Origin: Aradus depressus
Lineage: Eukaryota > Arthropoda > Insecta > Hemiptera > Aradidae
NCBI GenBank assembly: GCA_963662175.1
Contig: OY759215.1
Span: 25,161,079 to 25,225,078 of the forward strand
Length of the DNA: 64,000 nt
Direction of reading: 5' to 3'
The notes beneath the pieces were generated by a model, which saw only the letters and a list, made by a program, of their open reading frames with translations, made no database searches and was not told the origin of the DNA. Within the stretch, counting starts at the first letter, position 1, and each line of letters starts with the position of its first letter. This document shows, piece after piece, positions 22,006-32,564 of this stretch. The translations under genes were made by a program, and so were the position numbers.

Positions 22006-22362
22006 TCCCCACAATGAATTAATTATTCAATTAACTTTTCGCTCCTCCTCCAAAACCAGTCGACCGCTTGTGCTTATATTCAACAGTTGATTCGTATAGG
22101 GGCTTCTAAATCTACTAAATTTTGTGCCGATAAATTCATTTCATCGGCAGTTATTAGGGTTTTTAAATTTTTTTTTTTTTTTTTTTTTTTTTTCGGGTGC
22201 TCCTGACCCCTTAGGGGGGTCGGTCACATCACCCTATGTTCTCCCGGCTTCTTACGCCGAGTGATCTCGGGATCTTATCGGGGGTTCTGTTCTGCCTGTG
22301 TCCCGGAGCCGGGGGCAGCCGCCGCACGCCTGTCGGTGGTCGGTGGGGCCCCCGGCACCGGG

Positions 22363-22926
22363 TTAGTAGGCTTTCTTGATTCTCCGCCAGGAGGAGACGA
22401 ACCGACCAAAAGCCAGGTAGCCAGCCTCTGTCATCAGTCCCGGCAGGTCCAGTCCCAGGTACGATCCTGTCTGGCGAATCAGCGCCGCCCTGGGCACGTC
22501 GTATAGCGGGCATTCGAGAACTACGTGTTCCGCAGTCTCGACGCCGCCACACGAGCAGGCTGGGCTGTTCTTCTTCTTAAAGAAGAAGAGCTTGGCGCTG
22601 AAGTCGCCGTGACCTGATAGCATCTGTGACGTCCAATGGTCTGGTTGTACCCATGGAGAGTCAAGGCGCGTCTGGACGTCTGGGAAATAGGTGAAGGTTG
22701 TACGGCCATCTGTCGATTGCGCCCAACGCTGTTGCCATCTTTCTACGATCCATTCCTGGACAATGCCCCTCAGGCGATCTGGTCTCGCCCGTCCTTGCAT
22801 CTCCCTTTCCAGGGCTTGACGCAAGGCCATGTCCGTGTCTGCCTCTATTGGTAAGCCGCGTCTACAGAAGTACGAGGCGACGGCCCCATCCAAGACAAGG
22901 TCTATGGGTGGGGCCCCCGCCAGCAC
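22363..22926 (-). pseudogene. R1-clade ORF2 C-terminus with zinc knuckle
   Basis: An open frame of 187 codons that continues ORF2 after a frame change. It starts LAGAPPIDLVL, a block that in R1-clade proteins lies after the reverse transcriptase, and ends with a zinc-knuckle: C124, C126, H134, C139 (spacing C-x-C-x7-H-x4-C), typical of R1-clade ORF2 C-termini. At the junction near 22926 the frames meet at ITKAYG and LAGAPP; the roughly ten residues that normally separate these blocks appear deleted. The apparent ATG at 22926 is therefore not a real start. An AAG-rich FFFKKKN stretch lies just before the knuckle. Confidence 0.85.
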
Positions 22927-24091
22927 CGTAGGCTTTGGTAATCCTGAGGAGGGCTGCTCTTTGAGCTTGAAGTAGCAACGTACGCCGTCGCTTGGTGGGG
23001 TGAACCCACCATCCGGCAGCGGCGTACCTTGCTACTGCCTCGAAAACCCCGGTGTAAATAGTTTTACACGCGGAGTAGCCGAGACCCCACGTCGCTCGGG
23101 CTAGGTAGCTCAGAGCGTTAAAGGTAGCTGTTGTCCTATCCTTGATGGCAACAGCGTGGGGCGTGACGTTGAATCCCGGCCCAATCCCCACACCCAGGTA
23201 CGTGATCACGGCCGGAAATTCAACGCGTCGGTCGTGTACTGCAAGAACCAGGGGGTGGCGGGCGTCAGTTTTTCCTCTCATCAGCATAGCCGCTGTCTTG
23301 CTGGGAGAGAGGGTTAACTTGTTCAGTCGGCACCAAGTGTCAGTAGAGTCGATCGCGGCTTGGGCTCGGGCAGTCAGAGTGGCACGACTATCAGCGTGCA
23401 CCGTGACCACTAGGTCGTCAACATAGGCTATTGCCCTGTGTCCACGAGTCTCGAGGTCACGAAGCAGTCCATCAAAGAGTATGTTCCAGAGTGTTGGTCC
23501 GAGGACCGAGCCCTGGGGACACCCTCTGGTGATGTTCACTGTAGTGCTGGTGAATTGCTGTCTCACCGTCGCAGAGCGCTCGCTGAGGAAGCTGGAGATG
23601 AGCCCGAATAGGTTCCTAGGTATTCCCACAGACCGTAGTCGCAAGAGAATGGCAGGCCACCAGGCGCAGTCGAAGGCCGCGGCTACATCGAAGAAGATGC
23701 AGAGAGAGTATTTCCCTCTGACCTCCTCGACATCCGCCCTTAGCATTCTTAACGCATCCTCAGTGGATCTGCCCCTCATGCATCCGAATTGTCTGTGCGA
23801 AACAAAGGCCTGTACCCGGGCCCGAATTCCCGACAGGATCAGAGTCTCCAACACCTTGCCGGAGACTGGGAGTAGGCTGATCGGTCTGTAGCTACCCGCC
23901 AAGGAGAGGTCCCTGTCCCCAGGCTTGACAAACGTGCACACAAGTGCCTGTTTCCAAGCACTCGGGAAGTGGTATGTCCTTAGGCAGGAGTTGACCAGAT
24001 GAAGGAGATCCGCCTTTATGGCCGGGAATGCCTTCTTGATCATGGCGGCATCTATGAGATCTATCCCAGGGGCGCCGCCATTCCTCTGCCT
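22862..24091 (-). pseudogene. R1-clade ORF2 reverse transcriptase domain (partial)
   Basis: RNA-directed DNA polymerase that would copy element RNA at a nicked chromosomal site. The frame is open beyond the first ATG (24043) back to the insertion boundary, reading RNGGAPGIDLIDAAMIKK, the APG-D block at the start of the domain. Numbered from that ATG: SYRPISLLP at 51-59, FFDVAAAFD at 118-126 with first catalytic Asp, GCPQGSVLGPTLWN at 174-187, and YVDD at 207-210 with the second and third catalytic Asp, all intact. The thumb follows (TYLGVGIGPGF near 285). The frame is lost at about 22930 by a small deletion. Without the N-terminal endonuclease and with the frameshift it cannot be autonomous. 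Confidence 0.92.
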
Positions 24092-24425
24092 CTAGGGTTT
24101 TTAAATTGAGCCACCTCCCCTGAATCCCTCTTCCCTTCAGCCGATATCGCTGAAATGTGACAGGTTATTTCCTCATTAGGTTTTGACTGCCCCTTCCCTT
24201 CTGTCGGATCTGAAAATTAATAAGTGTCGTCCTTATGGGGTTTTGGTCCCACACATAAAATTTCGTATCGATATATTAATTTTATCGGCAGTTATTAGAG
24301 TATTTGTCTCCCCTTAATCTCCCCTTCCATTCTATCAGGAGTTATCGTGTTCACAGAGACACACAAACTGACAAAAACTCCGCATCGAATTATTAACCGT
24401 TCACATAACTTATAATTCTGTCTGT

Positions 24426-24722
24426 GAAGAGTATAACTCTCGAGGCCATGTATCCAGAATCCCATAGGGACGATACCGATTGATTTTTCAGAAAAATCGG
24501 CTTTAGGGAAGGAACGGATCAAAGGACGGAGTTTTCGATATCTTTTCTAATAACTGCTGATGTAATGAATCTATCGATACAATATTTAGTATGAGGAATC
24601 AGAAGCCCTTGTGTAAGTCAACTATTGATTTTTAGCGTAAACGATCGATTACCTTAAGATGGAGAGCGGAAACATAATTGAATATTTCACGCCGGGGAAG
24701 TACATTGACGATGTACTTCGTG
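24426..24722 (-). repeat. Fam-A copy, reversed, tail to tail with the previous one
   Basis: From CTCTCGAGGCCATGTATCCA to GAAGTACATTGACGATGTAC. The last word holds a perfect 9 bp hairpin (GAAGTACAT, tgacg, ATGTACTTC) in place of the usual end. Confidence 0.7.
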
Positions 24723-25074
24723 ATCTTCAGTTTTTGTCCCAAATTGCTCCTCTGATCTCGGTGGGAGATACAATCTTTTTGTTTTAATGTATTCATTTAT
24801 TTCAAGGTCGATTTCGTCACATCCTCTGTCAGTAAATTTACTTGTTTATCGTGAAAACTGTTCGTCCGATTTCAGTAGAATGTAGAATAATATTATTAAT
24901 TTTGTGTTATTTGTTTTTACACGAATTGCCACTACCATGGACGTACCAAAAACAAATTGAGTGAATACACTAGGTTTCATAGTAGATAATTTATGTCATG
25001 CGTCTTTCAATTACTAAGATCTTTATAAAATTAATAAAATAAAAGAATAAAAAGAAAAATAGTAAGTCTTCAGT
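24723..25074. other. Nothing recognised
   Basis: AT-rich; no structure found. Confidence 0.6.
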
Positions 25075-25243
25075 GAATCACCGGCTACGTACTTCCCCAG
25101 CATAAATTAATCGATTATGTTTTCGCTCTCCTTTCAAGCCCATCGACCGTTTGGGCTAAAACTCAATATTTGACTTACGTTGCGGTTTTTGACTTCTCGT
25201 ACTAAATTTTGTATCGATATATTCATTACATCGGCCTGATGAA
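25075..25243 (+). repeat. Fam-A fragment, 5' end
   Basis: CAGTGAATCACCGGCTACGT, ACTTCCCCAGCATAAATTAA and CATTACATCGGC. It stops where a Fam-H-like word (CCTGATGAAGAGATGTAAGA) begins at 25236. Confidence 0.7.
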
Positions 25244-25555
25244 GAGATGTAAGAACGTCCAGAAACATCATTGGGATAAAGACACATCCGAAGAGTTTTT
25301 TGAAAATTCTACTCCTTATTACAAATGTATCAATGTATTAATTTTTTTTTTTTTTTACTCATACTTTAAGTATTTTTTATTCAGGTTTTATTAATTTAAT
25401 TTTACTTTTTTAAATAGTTTTGTCATTACTACTAATCATACGTGTGTTGGACTCAAGTAGTTATAAATCTAATCTAAGCTATCTAATTGAATAAATTCTT
25501 TTGACGTAACCTATTACCATGTACTGGTTTAACGGAAATAAATTTATTATTATTA
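25244..25555. other. No gene; starts with a Fam-H-like word
   Basis: CCTGATGAAGAGATG ... CCAGAAACATC (25236-25275) resembles the hammerhead-like order, but stem II does not pair convincingly. The rest is AT-rich. Confidence 0.35.
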
Positions 25556-25685
25556 CGAGAGTATCTGAACATCGTTCAGGCTCAGGACCATCGCTTAACG
25601 TCCCATCCAAAGGACGGCGTGCTCAAGGTTTCTTCCTTCCAGATAAAAAAACCTAAGGGTCACCGAGCTACTGGCACCCTCGCGT
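25556..25685 (-). repeat. SINE-1 copy, 5' part without box B
   Basis: Reversed: CTCAGGACCATCGCTTAACG, AAAGGACGGCGTGCTCAAGG, then CACCGAGCTACTGGCACCCT (box A end). About 50 bp carrying box B is deleted. Confidence 0.75.
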
Positions 25686-26286
25686 TTTTACCGTTAAAAA
25701 TTGTTTTACTGTTTCTTGCTGTATAAAGTTTGTTCGGGGAATATAAAAATAGATTCAAGATCAGCTAGAAGTGAGCCGTCTCGTCTATCTTGGCTTCTCA
25801 ATGACACCTACAAGAGGATGATAATTAATTTTATTATTCTTACAATTACAATTAATTGTACTATACAGGACGTCACTTTGATCCCGTCAGCTTTGGATGG
25901 AACATATATTGTATTAACTGTTTGTTGCTTTTCAGTTGACACCCCTGTGTTCCCATGTGGATACTTCTGTCATTTCAGTAATCTAATTTATTATTATTTT
26001 TTTTTTTGTTTTTAGGTAAGTCGAGTTATTGCACTTATTCCAACAAATTACCTGTAAGTACTTCTTAAGGTTACTATAATTACTTCTAATAATTAAAATA
26101 TAGATAGTACCTATAGTATGAAGGATCTTTTATTTATGTATCTTTAATTTTTTTTTTTTTTTTGGTGGTGGGGTCGTCAGGAAAAAGGGCCTAACTGCTT
26201 ATTATAAAATAAATATCTGTTGTTCTGATCGGCTGGGGGCGCCCATCAGGGACGATCGAGATCAAGTTGGGGCGTTAGCTGGCTGT
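25686..26286. other. No gene recognised
   Basis: AT-rich up to about 26200, then GC rises abruptly before the minisatellite. The plus frame 25701-26015 has hydrophobic stretches but no family I know. Confidence 0.45.
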
Positions 26287-26955
26287 ACTATGAAGCGACG
26301 CCGGGGGTGAGCGCCGGTGTCCCTAGCTGGCCGCCGCCGGGGGTGAGCGCCGGTGTCCCTAGCTGGCCGCCGCCGGGGGTGAGCGCCGGTGTCCCTAGCT
26401 GGCCGCCGCCGGGGGTGAGCGCCGGTGTCCCTAGCTGGCCGCCGCCGGGGGTGAGCGCCGGTGTCCCTAGCTGGCCGCCGCCGGGGGTGAGCGCCGGTGT
26501 CCCTAGCTGGCCGCCGCCGGGGGTGAGCGCCGGTGTCCCTAGCTGGCCGCCGCCGGGGGTGAGCGCCGGTGTCCCTAGCTGGCCGCCGCCGGGGGTGAGC
26601 GCCGGTGTCCCTAGCTGGCCGCCGCCGGGGGTGAGCGCCGGTGTCCCTAGCTGGCCGACGCCGGGGGTGAGCGCCGGTGTCCCTAGCTGGCCGCCGCCGG
26701 GGGTGAGCGCCGGTGTCCCTAGCTGGCCGCCGCCGGGGGTGAGCGCCGGTGTCCCTAGCTGGCCGCCGCCGGGGGTGAGCGCCGGTGTCCCTAGCTGGCC
26801 GCCGCCGGGGGTGAGCGCCGGTGTCCCTAGCTGGCCGCCGCCGGGGGTGAGCGCCGGTGTCCCTAGCTGGCCGCCGCCGGGGGTAAACGCCGGTGTCCCT
26901 AACTGGCCGCCGCCGAGGGTGAGCGCCGGTGTCCGTAGCTGGCCGCCGCCGGTCG
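26287..26955 (+). repeat. GC-rich 36 bp minisatellite, 18 units
   Basis: Unit GCGCCGGTGTCCCTAGCTGG plus CCGCCGCCGGGGGTGA. Fourteen or more units are identical; the last two carry changes. Since 36 is divisible by three and no unit has a stop in two frames, both strands read open (plus 26307-27059, unit SAGVPSWPPPGV; minus 26288-26959, unit GGGQLGTPALTP). I regard the frames as by-products of the repeat. Confidence 0.95.
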
Positions 26956-27804
26956 TCACCAGCGCAAAGTTAGACTACTTTCTTTTGCTCCGCCATTTTT
27001 TATCTCATCTATGTGTTTGTATTCAAGATTTAATATCGGTTGTAGTTTACATTTTTTGAGCTATTTTGATGTACGTGACGTATCGAATTACCATTTTATC
27101 GTTTAACGAAAATAAATATTATAATTACTTTTTAAAATATTCAGTGGGTATAAAAAATGTTTCCTTAGCAGCTCCTTAGCTATATGAGGGCTTATGCAGG
27201 TTAGTAACGTTATCTACCCTGTTTAACTGTAACCACCGGGCTTATGGGTGACATTTTATATAAATCTCCTGGCCAAGCGGTAAAGAGCTAGAAAAATTTT
27301 AATGTTTCGGACCTCGGACCCCACCTCCTTCCCCCCTCCTCTCCTCCCCCCCCCCCCCCCAAAATTTCCAAAATTTTTAGATGTCAACATATAGCCTATG
27401 TAGTCTCATGAGGATGGATTTGCATCTTCTCATTTTGTACTTAGAGGCCTCCTTCCTTCCCGTTCAAAATTCTGAAATTGAATAAAGCGACACGTGCAAA
27501 CATATTTTACGATAACATTATGTCATTATCAGATGATGATATAGTCAATTTAATTTAAGACCGCAAGTGATAAAACCATGACCTGAGCAGTATACTGAGT
27601 ATATTCATTTTTTTTACGGTTTCCATGAAAAAAAAAAAAAAAAAAAAAGTTCAAAAATACAACAAAAAACCAACCAATAAAAAGCTTGAAATAAGTTTAT
27701 CTGCCTCACATTGGTGTATTTTCATCTACTCAGATTGTTTTGCAAATTATGTTTATGAAAAAAATATGAGATTTCAAAATATAGGGCAGGTTATATCACT
27801 TCAT
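26956..27804. other. No gene seen
   Basis: AT-rich with a C run at 27346-27360 and an A run at 27628-27648. Confidence 0.6.
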
Positions 27805-27925
27805 CAGTAGGTTATATCACCTACTACTAAAACGCTCTTTCGTCATGAGTTCGACTCTACTGTGTGAGTATAGAGCTGAAGGACGGCATGCTCAAGGTAT
27901 TTCCATAAAAAAAAAAACCCAAGTT
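27805..27925 (-). repeat. SINE-1 relic
   Basis: GTAGGTTATATCACCTACTA, GCTCTTTCGTC and GAAGGACGGCATGCTCAAGG survive; head and 3' end are gone. Confidence 0.6.
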
Positions 27926-29029
27926 TTGTGTTATAATTTTGCCTAGATCACACATTGAGTTGAGGAAGAGAGAAAATTGTATTCCTTTCCCAAGTATCGC
28001 ATGTAATCAGCTTCAGGTGAAGTAATATTGCATAAAGTAAGGAGGGGCATGGGAAAAGGTTAAAAACTTAAAATAGTTTTGTGTGAAACTTTGAAGAAGC
28101 TGTTCCATTAGTGAAGTAGTTGAGTTGTATATCATGAGAGTGGAGTGGAGTGGAGTGATGGCAGACACAACCTTGCTCCACTTATCGTCCTACTTCTCAA
28201 CGATACGTATTTATAGAGTACACCCTCGCCTTCAATTTTACCAGACTTCTTCAATAATTAACATTCCTATCTAGAATAATTGGTATTTTACTGATATATT
28301 GATTTGATCTTTAATGTCTTCTGGAATGTCTTAAACCTGTTCTTTCTTATTACGAAAGATAGTGCGAAAAACATTTGTAACACAACTGATAGGGGGGAAA
28401 CAAATGATTCCTACTATAAAGTATTGCCACAAATAGATTGAAATATTATAACTCAATAATTTAAATAAATGTCTTCGTCTTGCCAGGTGGATTGGGGTCT
28501 GCTCAGCCCTGTTCTAGGAATTCAACCTTTTCTATTGTTTAATCGTCTGCAAACGATGCCGACGAGATCTGTTGAACGTAGATGACATCTACAAAATGAC
28601 TACCGGCGATTTTTGATTTAAACTTTTTTCTATGTTGTTTGACTACATAGAGAAGTTTTTCACAGCAATATTTATGATTTTCTGACATCGATTTACGGCT
28701 ACCTTCCAAAATGTGGAAATCATAAATCATTGTAAAAAAGAAGTATATCTGATATGGAAAACAACTTTTTTTTTATTGGCAAAACCCAAGTTTCCACAAT
28801 TTTAAAGAATAAAAATATACTTTAATCATTGGCGGATAATCAATTTAGCCAATATAGTCAAGTAACCTGTCCATTTCCGGAATCACACAGTTTAACTTAC
28901 ACGACATTAGAAATTTCAAAAGAAGATTTTAAGGTAGATGGATGCCTCGAAAAATGCCGTAAAGGGCACAATATTTCCAAATCAACTAAAAATCACAATT
29001 TAAATTAGGAAAAAAATATTTAAAGTTAG
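27926..29029. other. No gene seen
   Basis: AT-rich; a short GGAGT repeat at 28141-28157. The minus frame 28539-28730 has no recognisable motif. Confidence 0.6.
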
Positions 29030-29320
29030 TTATTAGCTCATGCCCGGGCTTTAACTATGAGGTCATATCACCTCATATCAGAGAGCTCTTTCGTCGCTCT
29101 GGTGGACATGACGACTCTATCAGATTTTTACCTACCTACTTTATTCACCTAGGGTACTTTTCAGCTAGTACCTGACATCGTACAGGCTCGGGACCCATTC
29201 GAGGATCCTTTCACCTTCCAGATAAAAAACCTAAGAGCCTCGGACGGGTTTCGAATCCACGATCTTGAGCTTAGTAGGCTAGAACGCTGTCTCTTGAGCT
29301 ACCAACACCCCCAAAAAAAA
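29030..29320 (-). repeat. SINE-1 copy, near full length
   Basis: Reversed: TGCCCGGGCTTTAACTATGA at the 3' end through ACGGGTTTCGAATCCACGAT (box B) to TTGAGCTACCAACACCCCC (box A end). Confidence 0.85.
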
Positions 29321-30147
29321 ATTTTAAAATAAAATTTAATTAAATAAGTGAATTTTGTACTTAATATCCTCCAAAATGCATAAAACAATTTCAAAACAAA
29401 CTTTTTTTGGAATATTGTCTATTCCACAAAATAAATTGTACATAAGCTATCGGTTTCAGCATTACACCATCTCAGGTTTAGTTATAAATGGTATGGTATA
29501 ATTTTTTATAAAATAGACTATAGTTTAAAAAATATATTTATTTTATCATTATAAGTAACCACAATATGTGCAGTGTTTCTCAAATTGACATAGTGTCTCT
29601 CTCCCCTCCCTTCTCATTTATGTATGTATTTAATTGTATGTGACAATTTGATTAATGACATTATCAATAGTTGACATTTTTCGATTCTCTAATGTGAGGT
29701 TGTTCTGTAGATCCTTTCTCCCCTAACTCACATTATGGTTTTCGAACAAAAATGTTGCGGAAGCTGGTAAATTCGGACATAAAGTTTTTTTTTTTTTTTT
29801 TCGAGTGCAAATATAATATTTCACCTGTTAATAGAAGTGAACTGAAAACTCTGTTTAATTTTCTTATAAGGATTTATAAACATCATTGAATTGTTAGTTA
29901 AATGGTCTGGGACATTTCCAGTGATGTTAGATTGAAACCGATTTGAACCTCCGTGACATGGTGTTGTGTTTTGAAGTTAAACAATCCATAATTCATAGTG
30001 ACACCTCTCGCTCGTCCAGCAACCTTTAATAACTAGACTGTTATACCCTGTCGTCGAAATATTGACTTTTGTTCAAGTTCACTTCTTCAGGTGTAAATCT
30101 GAATTAATATAGATGTTACTAACTGTTGCATGCTCTGAGCACGTTTA
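29321..30147. other. No gene; Fam-H-related copy at 29400-29490
   Basis: Minus strand shows CCTGAGATGGTGTAATGCTG, AAACCGATAGC and GGAATAGACAATATTCCA, the same layout as the insertion at 5862-5985 but with a mutated core. At 30060-30100 a second weak match (CCTGAAGAAGTGAACTTGAA) lacks GAAA. Confidence 0.4.
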
Positions 30148-30325
30148 CTTTCCCAGCAATACGGGGTAGAGAGAGAGTTATGTAATCGGTCAGAAATTCA
30201 ATGTTGAGTTTTCACCGGAATTTCACGTTTTCCGTCCAGAAAACACGAAATTCCCTTGAAAACTCTATCGAATTTCTGTCCGATTACATAATTTCCCCTG
30301 TACTTTGTAAAGCTGGGAAAAATAA
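30148..30325. repeat. Fam-A foldback: two ends joined head to head
   Basis: A reversed terminal segment (ACTTTCCCAGCAATACGGGG, GTTATGTAATCGGTCAGAAA, GGAATTTCACGTTTTCCG) is followed at once by the same segment in forward orientation (CAGAAAACACGAAATTCCCT to CTTTGTAAAGCTGGGAAAAA). It forms an imperfect hairpin with arms of about 88 bp. Confidence 0.75.
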
Positions 30326-30477
30326 TGCACTCGAGAAACAAGAGTTGTGTTGATTTTTAGATTATTTATGCAATTTATAATATATATATATAAAAGTTAT
30401 TTTAAGCATTATGTATAATAAAAGAGTCGAAGCTCAGGGAATATAGCTGGTGAATTGTATACCTCAGAGTGGAAAGA

Positions 30478-30615
30478 GATTAGATGCGGTGTTCTTCAAA
30501 AATCAATCTTAGAGTCTTTGCTTTTCTCATATACAATAATGATTTATTTAGGTATATGAATGAAACTCTTTACGTCGGTCTTTTTTGCGGATGATTCTAT
30601 GATCCTTGTGTTGAA
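30478..30615 (+). pseudogene. Decayed LINE reverse transcriptase fragment
   Basis: Nucleotides still resemble the GVPQGSIL box (TGCGGTGTTCTTCAAAAATC reads CGVLQKS, then ILESLLFS), followed after a frame change by SVFFADDSMILVLN, the box with the two catalytic Asp. The spacing matches the fragment at 10967, and the source element may be the same. About 45 codons remain. Confidence 0.75.
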
Positions 30616-30712
30616 TATTAGCGAAAAAGGTCGACTGGTTTTGGAGGTAGAGCTAAAAGCTAATTAATTCGTTGTGGGGAAGTACATTGCCGGTGATTTC
30701 TGACCACTTTTT
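30616..30712 (-). repeat. Fam-A fragment, reversed 5' end
   Basis: GGTCGACTGGTTTTGGAGGT, AATTAATTCGTTGTGGGGAA and GTACATTGCCGGTGATT; it joins directly to the LINE fragment. Confidence 0.65.
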
Positions 30713-31259
30713 TTTTTTTCATTGACGCTATCTTCTTATCTGGAACCAAGCACGATAAAAATGAGGTCAAACGACTCGATATCCCATTCTCAACGACACT
30801 CAATTTAATGTCTCTATAAAATTGTTTCTTTCTCATTACTGTAAACAAGTTTTTTCCATTCATTACCAATTATAAATGAGATAAATTCTCTTTTTAAGTG
30901 GGTTAAGGTGGAGTGGTGTAAAATGGAAGTCAATTAAAAAAAATAATAAATCTCAAAAATAGGTTTATCAAAATGTGTTAAATGTCGAAACTAGCCGATA
31001 ACTCTTCGTATTCTGGATACAATTAATAAATGTTATTAAATACTTATATAATGTTACAGAGATTCTTGTTATATTAATACATTATTCTCCTGTATTTACT
31101 CAATAGTTTTTGTAGTAATAATTATTGCAAGTGTAACATGGCAGCAATACATGAGTTTTCAATTTAACTATAAAAAAGTCAAATCCCCCTAAAAATCAAA
31201 TCTAACTAAAAAAAATTAATTTCTAACTTTAAAATGTTAAATTTAACTAAAAATTAGAT
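30713..31259. other. No gene seen
   Basis: Very AT-rich; simple AAATCTAACTAAAA-type repetition at 31180-31260. Confidence 0.6.
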
Positions 31260-31835
31260 GTCGGTGAATAGCCCGCAATAATAAATTTCTCTCTGGAACC
31301 AATTTACCGATTTGATTAAAAATTAATAGGTGTCTTACTCAGAGACTTCTCAATCATTATACTAAATTTCTTGTTAGTTATTATCTCATGCCCGGGCTTT
31401 AACAGAGGTCATATTGCCTTCTGTCAGAGCGCTTTGGTCTACATAAGCCCGTCGCTATTATGACAGTCCTAAATTTTGCCTAACCTAAATTTTTATTTTA
31501 TTTATTCACCTAGGATAGTAGTATTTAACAAGTGCCCGTCGTACAGGCTCGGGACTGGTCTTGAGCTTAGTACGCAAGCACGCTACCTTTAGGACATCGG
31601 AGCCTTTTAAATTTCTTGTTGATTCATTCGTAACATAAGTAGTTTTTTTTTAGTAGTCCCTCATCTGGTGTCCCATTTCTCTTTGGCCGATTACGCTGAA
31701 AATTTTTATTTATCGTCATTTTTGGGGTTGCGGATTTATATATAAAATGTTGTGTCGATACATTCATTACTTCAGCAGTTATTGTGTTCACAGACACACG
31801 CAGACCGGTATTAGAGGCTCGAAAAACCGGTAATG
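31260..31835 (+). repeat. Fam-A copy interrupted by SINE-1
   Basis: Words GTCGGTGAATAGCCCGCAAT at the left and CATTCATTACTTCAGCAG and CACAGACACACGCAGACCGG at the right belong to one copy. The interruption is the SINE-1 at 31376-31608. Confidence 0.75.
31376..31608 (-). mobile_element. SINE-1 copy with a perfect 12 bp target duplication
   Basis: AAATTTCTTGTT occurs at 31364-31375 and 31609-31620. The insert runs from the SINE-1 3' end (AGTTATTATCTCATGCCCGG) to a damaged head. This is the clearest evidence that SINE-1 moves by LINE-type retroposition. Confidence 0.9.
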
Positions 31836-31941
31836 CCTGGAGATGTTAAAATTTCAATTCACCTAAAAATTTTATATTCTATACTATAAAGATTAATAGA
31901 GTCGGCAGTATCTTTTCAATATAGAAGGAATTCGCAAACAA

Positions 31942-32080
31942 CTTCTTCAGGGCCTTATAATGACTTGAGTGGATGTTTGTGGTGAAGGTGTTAAGAGTTT
32001 GTGTGACACACCATACACATTCACTCAAGTCATTATAAGGCCCTGAAGAAGGAAATAAATAGTTTCCGAAACGTTGGCCA
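31942..32080 (+). ncRNA. Small foldback with a well-formed hammerhead-like motif
   Basis: Inverted arms of about 35 bp (31942-31976 and 32017-32051) share ACTTGAGTG and ATTATAAGGCCCTGAAGAAG. The right arm continues: GGCC, CTGAAGA, one extra A, stem GGAAA-TAAATAG-TTTCC, GAA, palindrome ACGT, T, GGCC. The last GGCC pairs fully with the first (4 bp stem I). The left arm has lost the GAAAC part. Confidence 0.55.
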
Positions 32081-32110
32081 AATATTGATTTTTTTTACCC
32101 AACTATAAAT

Positions 32111-32560
32111 ATTCAATTTTTAGTGACACGTAAAGATTGAAAAAGTAATATATCTGTGTTGATTAATTTTTGCGACTTAAATATTGATCATTAATCACAA
32201 AGATACGATTAACTAATTCAATCGTATTCGGTAGTTGTTTGCTCGTCTTCAAAGACCTAGTAATGTCTGGAAGTGTGAACGAAGGGAAGAGATATGATCT
32301 GAAATTTAATTTGTGTCTTTATGAGTTGGTTAGGTCTACATGAATGGAGCCTTGAGTCTACATGAAATTGACAGACGAAGTGAAGTTTTATGTAGATCTT
32401 GTCACGTAGCTTGAGGTTGAACTTGGTCCTCTCTCATCTTGTCTAGTTTCATGTAAGTTGTCTATCCTGAAACTAACTTCAACTACTCAACGCCTCCTGT
32501 ATTAACTTGTATATACTAAACATACCAGCTGGCCTATAACTTGTCTCGTTCAATATATTC
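32111..32560. other. No gene seen
   Basis: Nothing recognisable; two partial repeats of GTCTACATGAA at 32335 and 32353. Confidence 0.6.
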
Positions 32561-32564
32561 CTAA

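Larger units (their letters stand above)
22170..24092 (-). mobile_element. R1-clade non-LTR retrotransposon, 5'-truncated
   Basis: Flanked by a perfect 15 bp duplication TAGGGTTTTTAAATT (22155-22169 and 24093-24107). On the minus strand it ends in a poly(A) tail (T run at 22170-22193), as expected for target-primed reverse transcription. The 5' end begins inside ORF2 at the first conserved reverse transcriptase block, so ORF1, endonuclease and promoter are missing. The GC content is clearly higher than in the surroundings. It is the most intact LINE in the window, but it has at least one frameshift. Confidence 0.92.
22006..24425 (+). repeat. Fam-A copy interrupted by an R1-clade LINE
   Basis: Left part GTCGATGAATCACCAGCAGT to TAGGGTTTTTAAATT, right part from TAGGGTTTTTAAATTGAGCC to about 24422. 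Joining the two gives the expected Fam-A internal unit, so the LINE came later. Confidence 0.8.

Noticed and set aside
22229..22552. Plus- and minus-strand frames of 60-136 codons within 22.2-23.9 kb
   Set aside because: Alternative frames over the R1-clade ORF2; the GC-rich coding sequence leaves other frames open.
26307..27059. 250-codon proline-rich plus-strand frame (and the minus frame 26288-26959)
   Set aside because: Both are translations of the 36 bp minisatellite. Open reading on both strands follows from unit length and sequence; no domain, start context or splice structure supports a gene.
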